From Lagierella sp. (GTDB taxonomy: Bacteria > Bacillota > Clostridia > Tissierellales > Peptoniphilaceae): DNA of 11,614 bases. Of this stretch, positions 1 through 6,369 are shown in pieces. The stretch is taken from the NCBI RefSeq assembly GCF_029983815.1, contig NZ_JASBYU010000029.1, positions 1 to 11,614 of the forward strand, given 5' to 3'. Under the pieces are notes generated by a model. The model made no database searches. It was not told the DNA's origin and was given only the letters and a program-made list of their open reading frames with translations. The position numbers and the translations under genes are program-made. Positions within the stretch are counted from its first letter, which is position 1; each line of letters opens with the position of its first letter.

Positions 1-1
1 A

Positions 2-20
2 AGGCACTTCCTGAGTGCCT
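2..20 (-). other. Perfect 7-bp hairpin at the window edge
   Basis: AGGCACT and AGTGCCT pair perfectly around a 5-nt loop. No clear T-run follows on the plus strand, and the minus-strand continuation lies outside the window. A good minus-strand promoter ends 5 nt upstream, so the hairpin would sit at the very 5' end of a leftward transcript, where such structures can stabilise mRNA or take part in leader regulation. It could instead be the terminator of an unseen gene to the left. Confidence 0.45.
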
Positions 21-24
21 AATT

Positions 25-53
25 ATAATATCAATTTTATTTAACCTTGTCAA
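25..53 (-). promoter_or_regulatory. Sigma-A-like promoter reading leftwards out of the window
   Basis: On the minus strand TTGACA (53-48) is separated by 17 nt from TATTAT (30-25), with an alternative TATAAT 3 nt further on. The start would be near position 18-20, so the transcript would begin with the 2-20 hairpin. It lies about 200 nt beyond the stop of the YjjB-like gene and probably drives a separate gene to the left. The rest of 1-235 holds no credible gene, and I see no convincing terminator for the exporter operon there. Confidence 0.5.
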
Positions 54-235
54 GGGTTTTTCATAAATTTTTTGCATATTTTTTACATTCTTAATATATT
101 CAGCGTTTTTTTAACTTTATTTGCTTTATCTTAGGTAATGAAAAATCCATTTTAGGCCATTTTGCATTTGAAATAGTTTTTTAATCTCTATTTTCATCCT
201 TTAATGTTTTTATTTACAGGCCTTAATCTTTAGTC

Positions 236-730
236 TTACTTTTGTTTTGTCTTATTCGTTTTTTTCTTCATAAATCTTTTTTCTTGCACTTTTTTAAAAT
301 ATGTTCTGTAATTGTTGAGAGATTTTGAAAATATAGAAGATAATACTACACCCAAGGCCAAGCCCAATGCATATATTCCAGCATTTGCTATATTGAATAC
401 CGCATCATTGAAATTCTTTGTGGCAAAAGCATTCATCATATTATATATTGCAAGTCCAGGGACAAGTGGTATCAATCCAGATGCTAGAAATACCGTTGCA
501 GGTAATTTGTTAATTCTCGCAAATATTTCAGCTACGATTCCTATTACAACTGATGCAGCCAAATAAGCTCCAAAGGTCATATCAAATTGGTCCCACAAAA
601 TTTTATATACTAGCATTCCTGTAGCCCCTGTTATAAAATTTCCGACTAAACTTTTTTTTGGACTTCTATATAAAAGGGAATATCCAACTGATGCAAAACC
701 TGACATTATTGAATTTAATATAAGATTCAT
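236..730 (-). CDS. YjjB/ThrE C-terminal-type subunit of a threonine/serine exporter family transporter
   Basis: This is a 164-residue integral membrane protein with about five hydrophobic segments (roughly residues 2-20, 28-46, 52-70, 78-97 and 113-133) and a very basic, Lys-rich tail (146-164). The IPLVPGLAIYNMM stretch (87-99) is the proline-glycine signature of the ThrE C-terminal domain (DUF3815/ThrE_2). The family works with a YjjP-type partner, encoded just upstream, to export small metabolites: threonine and serine in Corynebacterium ThrE, succinate reported for E. coli YjjPB. The substrate here is unknown. The start is ATG at 730 because an AGGTAGGTG ribosome binding site lies 5 nt upstream. 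The in-frame GTG at 736 falls inside that site and is rejected. The start is 8 nt past the preceding gene's stop, so the pair is cotranscribed. Confidence 0.85.
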   Translation of the reverse strand: MNLILNSIMSGFASVGYSLLYRSPKKSLVGNFITGATGMLVYKILWDQFDMTFGAYLAASVVIGIVAEIFARINKLPATVFLASGLIPLVPGLAIYNMMNAFATKNFNDAVFNIANAGIYALGLALGVVLSSIFSKSLNNYRTYFKKVQEKRFMKKKTNKTKQK

Positions 731-738
731 AAACACAC

Positions 739-1290
739 CTACCTAAAAAACAGCAAGGTGGTTCCTACACCTAGCGCCATTCCAGCTCCTACTATTAAAG
801 AGTGAACCAATCCATAAAGACCTGAAGCCATATCCCCGGATAAAAAGTCTCTAATTGAATTGGTAAATGAAAACCCCGGTAAAAAAGGCATTATAGCCCC
901 TGTTATTATTATGTTCAAAGATTTTCCAAGCCCAATATTTATACCTAGGACACAAATCATAGAAGCTATTAGACATCCTATTGTAGTATTGATAAATAGC
1001 GGAAGCTCTCTTTTAGCTCCAAAGCTTGATATAAGTTGACCACAAAAAGCCGCTGTCAAAGTTATAAAGAAGTCAACTACTCCTCCATTAAAATTTGCTA
1101 TTAAAAAGGCTGAACCAAGCCCTGCAAATATGGATAGAGGTAGCATGTCATTTTCTTCTTCCATGTAAATTCTTCTTACAATTTCTATCCCTTCGTCTAT
1201 GGTATACATACCTTGAGTAAAATTTCTAGAAAACTCATTAATCCTGGACACTTTTCCTAAGTTATAATCAATTCCTTGGAAAGTTCTCAT
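739..1290 (-). CDS. YjjP/ThrE N-terminal-type exporter subunit, membrane part (second half of a split gene)
   Basis: This 183-residue frame carries the rest of a ThrE N-terminal domain (PF06738/DUF1212). A strand and helix region (1-45) is followed by about five membrane segments (48-65, 73-90, 97-117, 121-141, 158-180). PFLPGFSFTNSIRDFLSGDM (135-154) is the family's proline-glycine plus TNxIRDxxSGD signature. By family length and fold it should continue directly from the 78-residue frame upstream; together they give about 260 residues, the usual size of YjjP. The ATG at 1290 overlaps the upstream stop as ATGA, with GAGGGGAAGGA 9 nt before it, so independent coupled initiation is possible. 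A piece starting here lacks the first strands of its cytosolic domain, which argues for a joined product or a broken gene. Confidence 0.75.
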   Translation of the reverse strand: MRTFQGIDYNLGKVSRINEFSRNFTQGMYTIDEGIEIVRRIYMEEENDMLPLSIFAGLGSAFLIANFNGGVVDFFITLTAAFCGQLISSFGAKRELPLFINTTIGCLIASMICVLGINIGLGKSLNIIITGAIMPFLPGFSFTNSIRDFLSGDMASGLYGLVHSLIVGAGMALGVGTTLLFFR

Positions 1291-1299
1291 AGTAAAAAA
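1250..1299 (-). promoter_or_regulatory. Candidate -1 frameshift site joining the two YjjP-like frames
   Basis: The upstream frame reads GAT TTT TTA CTA TGA. T TTT TTA (1299-1293) is a canonical X XXY YYZ heptamer in the correct phase, the same heptamer used by HIV-1. Slipping back one base joins it to the downstream frame and gives a product continuing ...TMRTFQG. The zero-frame stop follows two codons later. Eight nt after the heptamer, 1284-1275 can pair with 1261-1250 (about 10 bp, two single-base bulges, 13-nt loop). A GAGGGG Shine-Dalgarno-like run lies 5 nt upstream of the heptamer, closer than the usual stimulatory spacing. A one-base loss from the T6 run, real or a sequencing error, explains the split equally well. 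Confidence 0.4.
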
Positions 1300-1523
1300 T
1301 CCTTCCCCTCACAGGTGAAATTTACCATAACCATATTGTAAGTAGCGTAGATATTAACATATTCAATATTTTTATATTTTCCACATAGTCTTCTAGCCGT
1401 ATCCTCTGCCCTATAGATCTCAGCACCGTTTCTAACCAATTGCCTTGTAACATTTACAACCAACACTGCCAATCTATCGGCGGATAACTTGTCTAGAGTC
1501 AATAATTCTTTATATCTCTCCAT
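1287..1523 (-). CDS. YjjP/ThrE N-terminal-type exporter subunit, first half of a split gene
   Basis: This 78-residue soluble frame matches the start of the ThrE N-terminal (DUF1212) domain: a helix with RQLVRNGAEIYRAEDTARRL (27-46), the family's GAE-x-YR-x-ED signature, then a strand pair (VNIYATYNMVMVNFTC). It ends abruptly as FLL at TGA just after a T6 tract. The natural continuation, MRTFQGIDYNLGKVSRINEFS, is in the -1 frame immediately downstream. The frame is too short to be functional alone, because the break falls between strands of one domain. The start ATG at 1523 has no upstream Shine-Dalgarno and no in-frame alternative before a stop at 1538-1536. It lies 6 nt from a -10 box, so the mRNA may be leaderless. 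Confidence 0.65.
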   Translation of the reverse strand: MERYKELLTLDKLSADRLAVLVVNVTRQLVRNGAEIYRAEDTARRLCGKYKNIEYVNIYATYNMVMVNFTCEGKDFLL

Positions 1524-1529
1524 AGTTTT

Positions 1530-1557
1530 AGTATATCATAGTAAAGTAAGGTCTCAA
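1530..1557 (-). promoter_or_regulatory. Promoter of the ThrE-type exporter genes, predicted to give leaderless mRNA
   Basis: TTGAGA (1557-1552), a 16-nt spacer and TATACT (1535-1530) form a good sigma-A-like promoter. The expected start point, 7 nt past the -10 box, is the A of the ATG at 1523. No AGGAGG-like sequence precedes that ATG, in contrast to most other genes in this window. Confidence 0.5.
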
Positions 1558-1603
1558 AAAAATATCAGACAATATTATGGATTAGTCAATTATTAAAGAA
1601 CAT

Positions 1604-1631
1604 AAAAAAAAAGAGTAATCCTACTCTTTTT
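1604..1631 (-). terminator. Intrinsic terminator overlapping the lipoprotein stop codon
   Basis: On the minus strand a 10-bp stem (1631-1622 with 1617-1608, sequence AAAGAGTA/TACTCTTT plus flanking A-T pairs) closes on a 4-nt loop and continues into an uninterrupted T-run to 1604. The lipoprotein's TAG (1623-1621) is in the stem-loop, so the last codons double as the terminator's ascending arm. This makes the lipoprotein gene monocistronic and separates it from the exporter genes. Confidence 0.8.
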
Positions 1632-1965
1632 CTGACTGCTTAACGGCTTCCTTTACTGCCTCAATAATTCCCTTTGAAGACTGGGTTGCTCCTGTAACAG
1701 TATCCACCTCTATTTTCTTTTCCTCTAATATTTTTTCTCTTATTTCAGGGAAGGCCTTTTCTATAAACTCCTTATTATCTTCATAGTCCATAAGTTCAAT
1801 ATCAGATATTTCACCTTCAGAGTCTATGGTTACAGAAACCTTGATTTCTCCATTTCTTCCCTTACCAAATGCCTCATATGTACCTGCTTTTTTTATTTTT
1901 TTACAGCCTGTAAATGCAATGAGCACTAATAGGATAGATAATAATATTTTGCATCTTTTTTTCAT
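1621..1965 (-). CDS. Small lipoprotein with a single FMN-binding domain
   Basis: This 114-residue protein has a lipoprotein signal: MKKRCK, a hydrophobic stretch (8-18), then AFTGC with Cys21 as the likely lipidated residue. The Phe at -3 makes the lipobox slightly non-ideal. The mature part is one compact FMN_bind domain. DTVTGAT (88-94) fits the D-x-x-[ST]-G-A-[ST] motif recognised by the flavin transferase ApbE, so Thr94 is the predicted phosphoester-linked FMN site. Related lipoproteins such as Listeria PplA, which carries two such sites, serve extracellular electron transfer or membrane redox chains. Here a role as an outward-facing flavin carrier is inference; no apbE or Rnf-type gene is in view. 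AGGAGGTG lies 7 nt before the ATG, and the gene has its own promoter and terminator. Confidence 0.85.
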   Translation of the reverse strand: MKKRCKILLSILLVLIAFTGCKKIKKAGTYEAFGKGRNGEIKVSVTIDSEGEISDIELMDYEDNKEFIEKAFPEIREKILEEKKIEVDTVTGATQSSKGIIEAVKEAVKQSEKE

Positions 1966-1980
1966 GTTCTCACCTCCTAA

Positions 1981-2009
1981 ATATTACCAACTATTAAAGA
2001 AGCTGTCAA
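1981..2009 (-). promoter_or_regulatory. Promoter of the FMN-binding lipoprotein gene
   Basis: TTGACA (2009-2004), exactly 17 nt, then TAATAT (1986-1981) is a near-consensus sigma-A promoter. The ribosome binding site AGGAGG (1978-1973) comes almost at once, so the 5' leader would be very short and might even trim the site. The -35 box overlaps that of the divergent aminopeptidase promoter. Confidence 0.6.
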
Positions 2010-2031
2010 TATCGCTAAAATAGTGTACAAT
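2003..2031 (+). promoter_or_regulatory. Promoter of the M17 aminopeptidase gene
   Basis: CTGTCA (2003-2008), a 17-nt spacer and TACAAT (2026-2031) with an upstream TG (extended -10) form a good promoter. The start is expected near 2038. AGGGAGG (2041-2047) follows and lies 7 nt before the ATG at 2055. The -35 box overlaps the divergent lipoprotein -35 by 5 nt, so polymerase binding at the two should be mutually exclusive. Confidence 0.6.
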
Positions 2032-2054
2032 AGTTATAAAAGGGAGGTAAATAT

Positions 2055-3458
2055 ATGAAATATACTTTAAACGAAAATGTAGAAGCAATTGCAAAAGTTT
2101 CATTTGTTAAAGATTTAGATAGCTTATCAAATGAAGGTTCAGTAAATGAAAATGTGTATTTGAAGTTAGGCCAATTCAAAGCCTACACTTTAATGAATTC
2201 TTCTAATTTTAATCTATTAGTTGTAGTGAAAGATGAATTCGAAAAACCAAAACACCTAATAGATTTAGGATTCAAAATCTCCAAAGAAGTTAAAAAATTC
2301 AACATTTCATCCTTGGAATTGTCCTTTGACGAAAAACTTGAAAAGAAGGTAATTTTAAATATCTTTGAAGGAATACTTCAAGCTGAATATGAATTCAAGG
2401 ACTATAAGACAAAAGAGGAAGACGAAGAAGATAAAGAATTAATCTTAAATCTTTTGTTTAAACAAGATCTAAGTAAATCAGATTTTGAATACGTTGAAAA
2501 TATAATCGATGGAGTGAACTTTACAAGATATCTTGTGAACACACCTGCAATTGATATGTATCCAGAGACACTTGCCAATGAGACTAAGAAAAAACTTGAA
2601 AGTGTCGGAGTCAATGTCAAAATTTTAGACAAAGAAGAAATAGAAAAGTTAAATATGAAAGCCTTTCTCGCTGTGGCTGAAGGATCTGATAAAGAACCAA
2701 AATTTATTATTATGGAATATCTACCGGTAAAAGACCAGACTCCAATAGGCCTGGTGGGTAAAGGATTGACCTACGACTCTGGTGGATACGCTTTAAAAAA
2801 TCCTAAGGGAATGGCTACCATGCATGGCGATATGGCTGGATCAGGAACTGTAATTGGAACTATCTATGCCCTAGCAAAGAACAAGGTACAGAAAAATGTA
2901 ATTGGATTTGTTGCCGCTTGTGAAAATATGGTTTCAGGAAGATCATATAAAAACGGCGATATTATAAGTTCAATGAAGGGTACTTTTATAGAGGTTGTCA
3001 ATACAGATGCCGAAGGAAGACTGACCCTTGCAGATGCAATATATTATGCTGCAACAAAAACTGATGCACAACCAATTATAGATCTTGCTACTTTAACAGG
3101 CGCTTGTGTTATAGCCCTTGGTGAAAAGACTACTGGTGTAGTGACAAACGATGATTCACTTTATGAAAAATTTGAAACTTCATCTAAAAATGTAGGTGAA
3201 TATTTCTGGAAATTGCCTACTTTTGATGTTTTGAGGGATTTGTTAAAAACAAAGAGGGCAGATATAACGAACTCCACAGGAATCTATGGAGGCGCAATGA
3301 CTGCAGGTCTATTCCTAGAGCATTTTGTAGAGGAAAAGAAATGGGCCCATTTGGATATTGCTGGACCAGCCTATGCAGATTCTGCATATGACTATATTCC
3401 TTTTGGAGCCACAGGAGTACCAGTTAAAACACTATATGATTTTGTAAAAAACTATTAA
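2055..3458 (+). CDS. Leucyl aminopeptidase, M17 family (PepA-like)
   Basis: This 467-residue cytosolic metallopeptidase removes N-terminal amino acids from peptides in intracellular protein turnover. The N-terminal third (1-150) is the divergent M17 regulatory domain, with an acidic linker at 118-128. The C-terminal catalytic domain keeps every two-metal ligand and catalytic residue: Lys236, Asp241 (YDSGG), Lys248, Asp259, and NTDAEGRL with Asp318, Glu320 and Arg322. These are offset by a constant 34 residues from the recalled E. coli PepA positions, so there are no gaps in the active site. The gene is monocistronic, with its own promoter, a strong ribosome binding site and a strong terminator. 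Its peptide-scavenging role suits an amino-acid-fermenting anaerobe, which is inference. Family assignment is firm; preferred residue unknown. Confidence 0.95.
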   Translation: MKYTLNENVEAIAKVSFVKDLDSLSNEGSVNENVYLKLGQFKAYTLMNSSNFNLLVVVKDEFEKPKHLIDLGFKISKEVKKFNISSLELSFDEKLEKKVILNIFEGILQAEYEFKDYKTKEEDEEDKELILNLLFKQDLSKSDFEYVENIIDGVNFTRYLVNTPAIDMYPETLANETKKKLESVGVNVKILDKEEIEKLNMKAFLAVAEGSDKEPKFIIMEYLPVKDQTPIGLVGKGLTYDSGGYALKNPKGMATMHGDMAGSGTVIGTIYALAKNKVQKNVIGFVAACENMVSGRSYKNGDIISSMKGTFIEVVNTDAEGRLTLADAIYYAATKTDAQPIIDLATLTGACVIALGEKTTGVVTNDDSLYEKFETSSKNVGEYFWKLPTFDVLRDLLKTKRADITNSTGIYGGAMTAGLFLEHFVEEKKWAHLDIAGPAYADSAYDYIPFGATGVPVKTLYDFVKNY

Positions 3459-3467
3459 TATAAAGAG

Positions 3468-3504
3468 AAATGCAGTTTTCGAAATTTTGAAAACTGCATT
3501 TTTT
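3468..3504 (+). terminator. Strong intrinsic terminator between the convergent aminopeptidase and cdd genes
   Basis: AAATGCAGTTTTC (3468-3480) pairs perfectly with GAAAACTGCATTT (3489-3501), a 13-bp stem with an 8-nt loop, followed on the plus strand by T6. On the minus strand the stem is followed by TTTCTCTTT, so it can probably also stop transcripts from cdd, whose stop codon is 2 nt away. It likely serves both genes. Confidence 0.9.
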
Positions 3505-3505
3505 C

Positions 3506-3931
3506 TTATTCTAGATTTTTCGGTCCAAAAGCAAATGCCAGTAGATCCTTAAATTTCACTTTTCTATATTCTTCCAAATCTTTTGCAACTATTACTTCCA
3601 TATCTTCGCTACAAAATTCATTTAAAAATTGTCTACAGATACCACAGGGATAAGAAAATTCATAGTGCTTATCTCCTTCATTGTTCGGCCCTCCAACAAT
3701 TGCAATTTTTGTAAAAGTTCGCACACCTCTAGAGCATGCATTAGTGGCAGCAGATCTTTCCGCGCAAATAGTCGCTCCATAGGATGCATTTTCCACATTT
3801 GCCCCGGTATAAATCTTTCCATCAATTCCAAGTATGGCAGCTCCAACTGCATACTTTGAATAAGGAGAGTAGGAGTTTTTTCTAATCTTCATGGCCTCTA
3901 AAATTAGTTCCTTTTCAAGACTATCTAACAT
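3506..3931 (-). CDS. cdd: Cytidine deaminase
   Basis: This 141-residue enzyme is of the small homotetrameric type and deaminates cytidine and deoxycytidine to uridine and deoxyuridine for pyrimidine salvage. The zinc site is complete: Cys56 and catalytic Glu58 in ICAERSA, then Cys96 and Cys99 in PCGICRQ. NVENASYG (45-52) is the nucleoside-binding motif. The start is ATG at 3931, preceded by GGAGG with 3 nt between them. The in-frame GTG 24 nt upstream would put that site inside the coding region and is rejected. It follows the glycan operon on the same strand, but a hairpin and U-tract separate them, and I see no clear promoter of its own. Expression may rely on read-through. Confidence 0.95.
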   Translation of the reverse strand: MLDSLEKELILEAMKIRKNSYSPYSKYAVGAAILGIDGKIYTGANVENASYGATICAERSAATNACSRGVRTFTKIAIVGGPNNEGDKHYEFSYPCGICRQFLNEFCSEDMEVIVAKDLEEYRKVKFKDLLAFAFGPKNLE

Positions 3932-3939
3932 ATTTCCTC

Positions 3940-3984
3940 CAAAAAAATGACCCACTAATTCCTATTTGAATTTAGAGGGTCATT
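3940..3984 (-). terminator. Long hairpin terminator at the end of the glycan operon, abutting the cdd ribosome binding site
   Basis: On the minus strand AATGACCC (3984-3977) pairs with GGGTCATT (3953-3946). The stem continues past one mismatch with CTAAATTC (3975-3968) against GAATTAG (3961-3955), leaving a 6-nt loop. T7 follows (3946-3940) and then directly the GGAGG of cdd (3939-3935). It is a convincing intrinsic terminator for the upstream operon. Its position also makes it a candidate attenuator controlling how much polymerase reaches cdd. Confidence 0.8.
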
Positions 3985-3995
3985 ATTTAACAATT

Positions 3996-5021
3996 TTATG
4001 GTAATTTTCTTTGCTCGTAGGATTTTAATATAACTTCTACTGGTTTTCTAGCTTCATATCCAGAAATAAGCGGAAGTCTATCTTCTTTAATCGCATCTAT
4101 AAAATCCTTCAATAGTGGGGTATGTCCATCACCATATACATTTTTAACTTTTGATGAGTCATCTTCTTCGACAACTTCAGTTTTATCTTCGAAATTCCAA
4201 GTCTTTATTTCATTAACTGCCAATCCACCTATAACAGCAGTTCCGGTTTCACCGAAGATACTCAATGTCTCTTCTAGATTTTTCGGATAGACACAGGCTG
4301 AACCTTCTATAATACCTATTGAACCATTTGCAAATCTTAACAATATTGCACCAAAATCTTCCATCTCAATATCTCTAAGGAAGGTCCCTCTTTCCGATTG
4401 CACTGATACCACATCAGAACCCATCATCCAAAGAAGTAAGTCAATGTTGTGAATACATTGGTTCATCAAAGTTCCACCATCAAGTTTTCTAGTTCCCCTC
4501 CAAGGAGCCAAATCATAATAATTTTGGTCCCTTGTCCAAAGAATTCTAGCAGTACCATTGATAAGACGTCCAAACTTACCTTCGTCTATTGCCTTTCTCA
4601 ATTTTTGAATTGGAGGATTGAATCTATTTTGATGACAAACTCCAACCTTTAAATTCTTTTCTTCGGACAACTCATTTATTTTATCTATTTCTTCTAATGT
4701 CATGGCCATTGGTTTTTCAATCAAAACATGTACATCTTCTTCAAGACAATGAATTGCTATGTCGCCATGGTATCCAGACTCAGTACATATCATTGCAAAA
4801 TCTGGTTTTACTTCCTTAAGCATTTCCTTATAGTCAGTAAAAACAGGCACATACCTTTCTGGGAAAGATTCCATATATTGATTTTTCTTTTCTATGGCTC
4901 TATCTTCAATTACATCACAAAGGCCAACTAGCTGAGTTTCACTGTCGTTATCTATTAGAGCTTGTACATGTCTATAGGATATTCTCCCGCATCCAATGAT
5001 AACGCCTTTTAACTTTTCCAA
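3996..5021 (-). CDS. Gfo/Idh/MocA oxidoreductase, WbpB/WlbA-like UDP-GlcNAc-uronate 3-dehydrogenase
   Basis: This 341-residue NAD-dependent enzyme has an N-terminal Rossmann fold (IIGCGRISYRHVQAL, 8-22) and the family's EKP motif (102-104, Lys103). A Gfo/Idh C-terminal domain carries CHQNRFNP (129-136), WRGT (174-177) and LMNQCIHNIDLL (185-196) with the conserved His191. Next to WbpA-, WbpD- and WbpE-like genes the likely reaction is oxidation of C3 of UDP-N-acetylglucosaminuronate to the 3-keto sugar, coupled with the aminotransferase. In studied homologues the bound NADH is reoxidised by 2-oxoglutarate. The start is TTG at 5021: GGAGG is 6 nt before it, no ATG is near, and the frame begins MEKLKGVIIG as expected for a Rossmann N-terminus. 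It lies 13 nt after the preceding stop and is the last gene of the operon. Substrate is inferred from context. Confidence 0.8.
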   Translation of the reverse strand: MEKLKGVIIGCGRISYRHVQALIDNDSETQLVGLCDVIEDRAIEKKNQYMESFPERYVPVFTDYKEMLKEVKPDFAMICTESGYHGDIAIHCLEEDVHVLIEKPMAMTLEEIDKINELSEEKNLKVGVCHQNRFNPPIQKLRKAIDEGKFGRLINGTARILWTRDQNYYDLAPWRGTRKLDGGTLMNQCIHNIDLLLWMMGSDVVSVQSERGTFLRDIEMEDFGAILLRFANGSIGIIEGSACVYPKNLEETLSIFGETGTAVIGGLAVNEIKTWNFEDKTEVVEEDDSSKVKNVYGDGHTPLLKDFIDAIKEDRLPLISGYEARKPVEVILKSYEQRKLP

Positions 5022-5034
5022 TTCAAACCTCCGA

Positions 5035-6366
5035 TTATAATAATTCGATATTGTTATTATTATCCTTTACATCTTTAGTAGCGTACTTTGTATCGAATAC
5101 GTATTTAGCATTATCAGCAACCATTTGATAATCTACATTTGAGTGATTTGTTGTAATAACTACTAAGTCATAAGATGCTACTACTTCTGGAGTCAATTCC
5201 TTTAATGAATTTACCTTTTCTCCATTTTCGTCGATATAAGATGGATTGTATCCATCATAATAATCAAGCTCTGCACCTTCATTTCTGAAGTGTTCTATAA
5301 CAACTAAAGCTGGGCTGTCTCTTAAATCGTCAATGTCATTTTTATATGCAATTCCTAGAATCAATACCTTTGCTCCATTTAAAGACTTCTTGAATTTCTT
5401 AGATAGAATTCTTAAAGATCTATCTATAACCCATTCAGGCATGAAGTCATTAACTGAACCTGAAGCCTCTATGATTCTCATATGAGCATCATATTCCTTT
5501 GCCTTCCAAGTCAAATAGAAAGGATCTAGAGGTATACAGTGTCCGCCAATTCCAGGTCCTGGATAAAAGGCTTGGAAACCATAAGGTTTAGTCTTTGCAG
5601 CATCTACTACTTCCCAAATGTTAATTCCCATTTTATTAGCAATAAGTGCAAATTCATTTACAAGTCCTATATTGACATTTCTATAAGTGTTTTCTAGAAT
5701 TTTTTCCATCTCAGCAACCTTTGGAGATGATACAGTGAACACTTCTCCCTCCAATACATTTCTGTAAAGAGCAGCTGCAACTTCAGTAGAATCTTCTCCA
5801 ACACCACCAATTACCTTTGGAGTGTTTTTAGTCTTGTAGATTTTATTACCTGGGTCAACTCTTTCTGGAGAGAAGGCTAAGTAGAAATCTTCCCCACATT
5901 TAAGACCTGATCCCTCTTCAAGGATTGGAAGCATTAACTCTTCTGTAGTTCCTGGATAAGTTGTTGATTCTAAAACAACAATAGAACCCTTCTTCAAATA
6001 TTTAGAAACATCTGTAGTAGATTTTTTAACATAAGAAATATCAGGTTGTTGATATTTGTCTAAAGGTGTAGGAACTGCTATTGCAATAAAGTCACAAGAT
6101 GCAACTTCTTCGAAGTTGTCAGTAGCTCTTAGCATTCCATTTTTCGCTAATTCTGATAATTCTTCATCAACGACATCACCTATGTAGTTGTGACCTTCAT
6201 TAACCATTTTAACCTTCTCAGGTAAAACATCGAATCCGATTACTTTATAGCCTGCATTTGCCTTTTCTACAGCTAGAGGTAGACCAACATAACCCAATCC
6301 AATAACACCTACTACCAATTCCTTTGATTCAATTTTTTGTAATAGTTCTTGTTTAATATTTGACAT
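5035..6366 (-). CDS. wbpA: UDP-N-acetylglucosamine 6-dehydrogenase, WbpA-like nucleotide-sugar dehydrogenase
   Basis: This 443-residue UDP-sugar dehydrogenase should oxidise C6 of UDP-GlcNAc to the uronic acid with two NAD+, the first step of the diacetamido-uronate pathway. The N-terminal NAD domain has VIGLGYVGLP (21-30), AVPTPLD (97-103) and ESTTYPGT (133-140). The central domain has Lys222 and Asn226 in EMEKILENTYRNVNI. The catalytic Cys277 lies in GPGIGGHCIPLDPFYL (270-285). The UDP-binding C-terminal domain has YKNDIDDLRDSP (341-352). The GGHCIPLDP form is typical of the WbpA/WbpO/WecC group rather than of UDP-glucose dehydrogenases. AAGGAG overlaps the preceding stop codon, 6 nt before the ATG. 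Neighbours favour WbpA over the closely related WecC (UDP-ManNAc dehydrogenase), but sequence reading alone cannot exclude the latter. Confidence 0.85.
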   Translation of the reverse strand: MSNIKQELLQKIESKELVVGVIGLGYVGLPLAVEKANAGYKVIGFDVLPEKVKMVNEGHNYIGDVVDEELSELAKNGMLRATDNFEEVASCDFIAIAVPTPLDKYQQPDISYVKKSTTDVSKYLKKGSIVVLESTTYPGTTEELMLPILEEGSGLKCGEDFYLAFSPERVDPGNKIYKTKNTPKVIGGVGEDSTEVAAALYRNVLEGEVFTVSSPKVAEMEKILENTYRNVNIGLVNEFALIANKMGINIWEVVDAAKTKPYGFQAFYPGPGIGGHCIPLDPFYLTWKAKEYDAHMRIIEASGSVNDFMPEWVIDRSLRILSKKFKKSLNGAKVLILGIAYKNDIDDLRDSPALVVIEHFRNEGAELDYYDGYNPSYIDENGEKVNSLKELTPEVVASYDLVVITTNHSNVDYQMVADNAKYVFDTKYATKDVKDNNNNIELL

Positions 6367-6369
6367 TCT

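Noticed and set aside
43..61. Weak hairpin AACCTT-GTCA-AGGGTT followed by T5 on the plus strand, terminator-like
   Set aside because: Only 6 bp with a G-T pair, and it coincides with the -35 box of the better-supported minus-strand promoter.
3622..3859. Open frames of 76 residues on both strands inside cdd
   Set aside because: They are shadows of cdd in other frames, have no ribosome binding site and encode nothing recognisable.
3932..3955. N-terminal extension of cytidine deaminase from an in-frame GTG
   Set aside because: The extension is encoded by the terminator U-tract and the ribosome binding site itself; ATG 3931 has a proper site and gives the normal family length.
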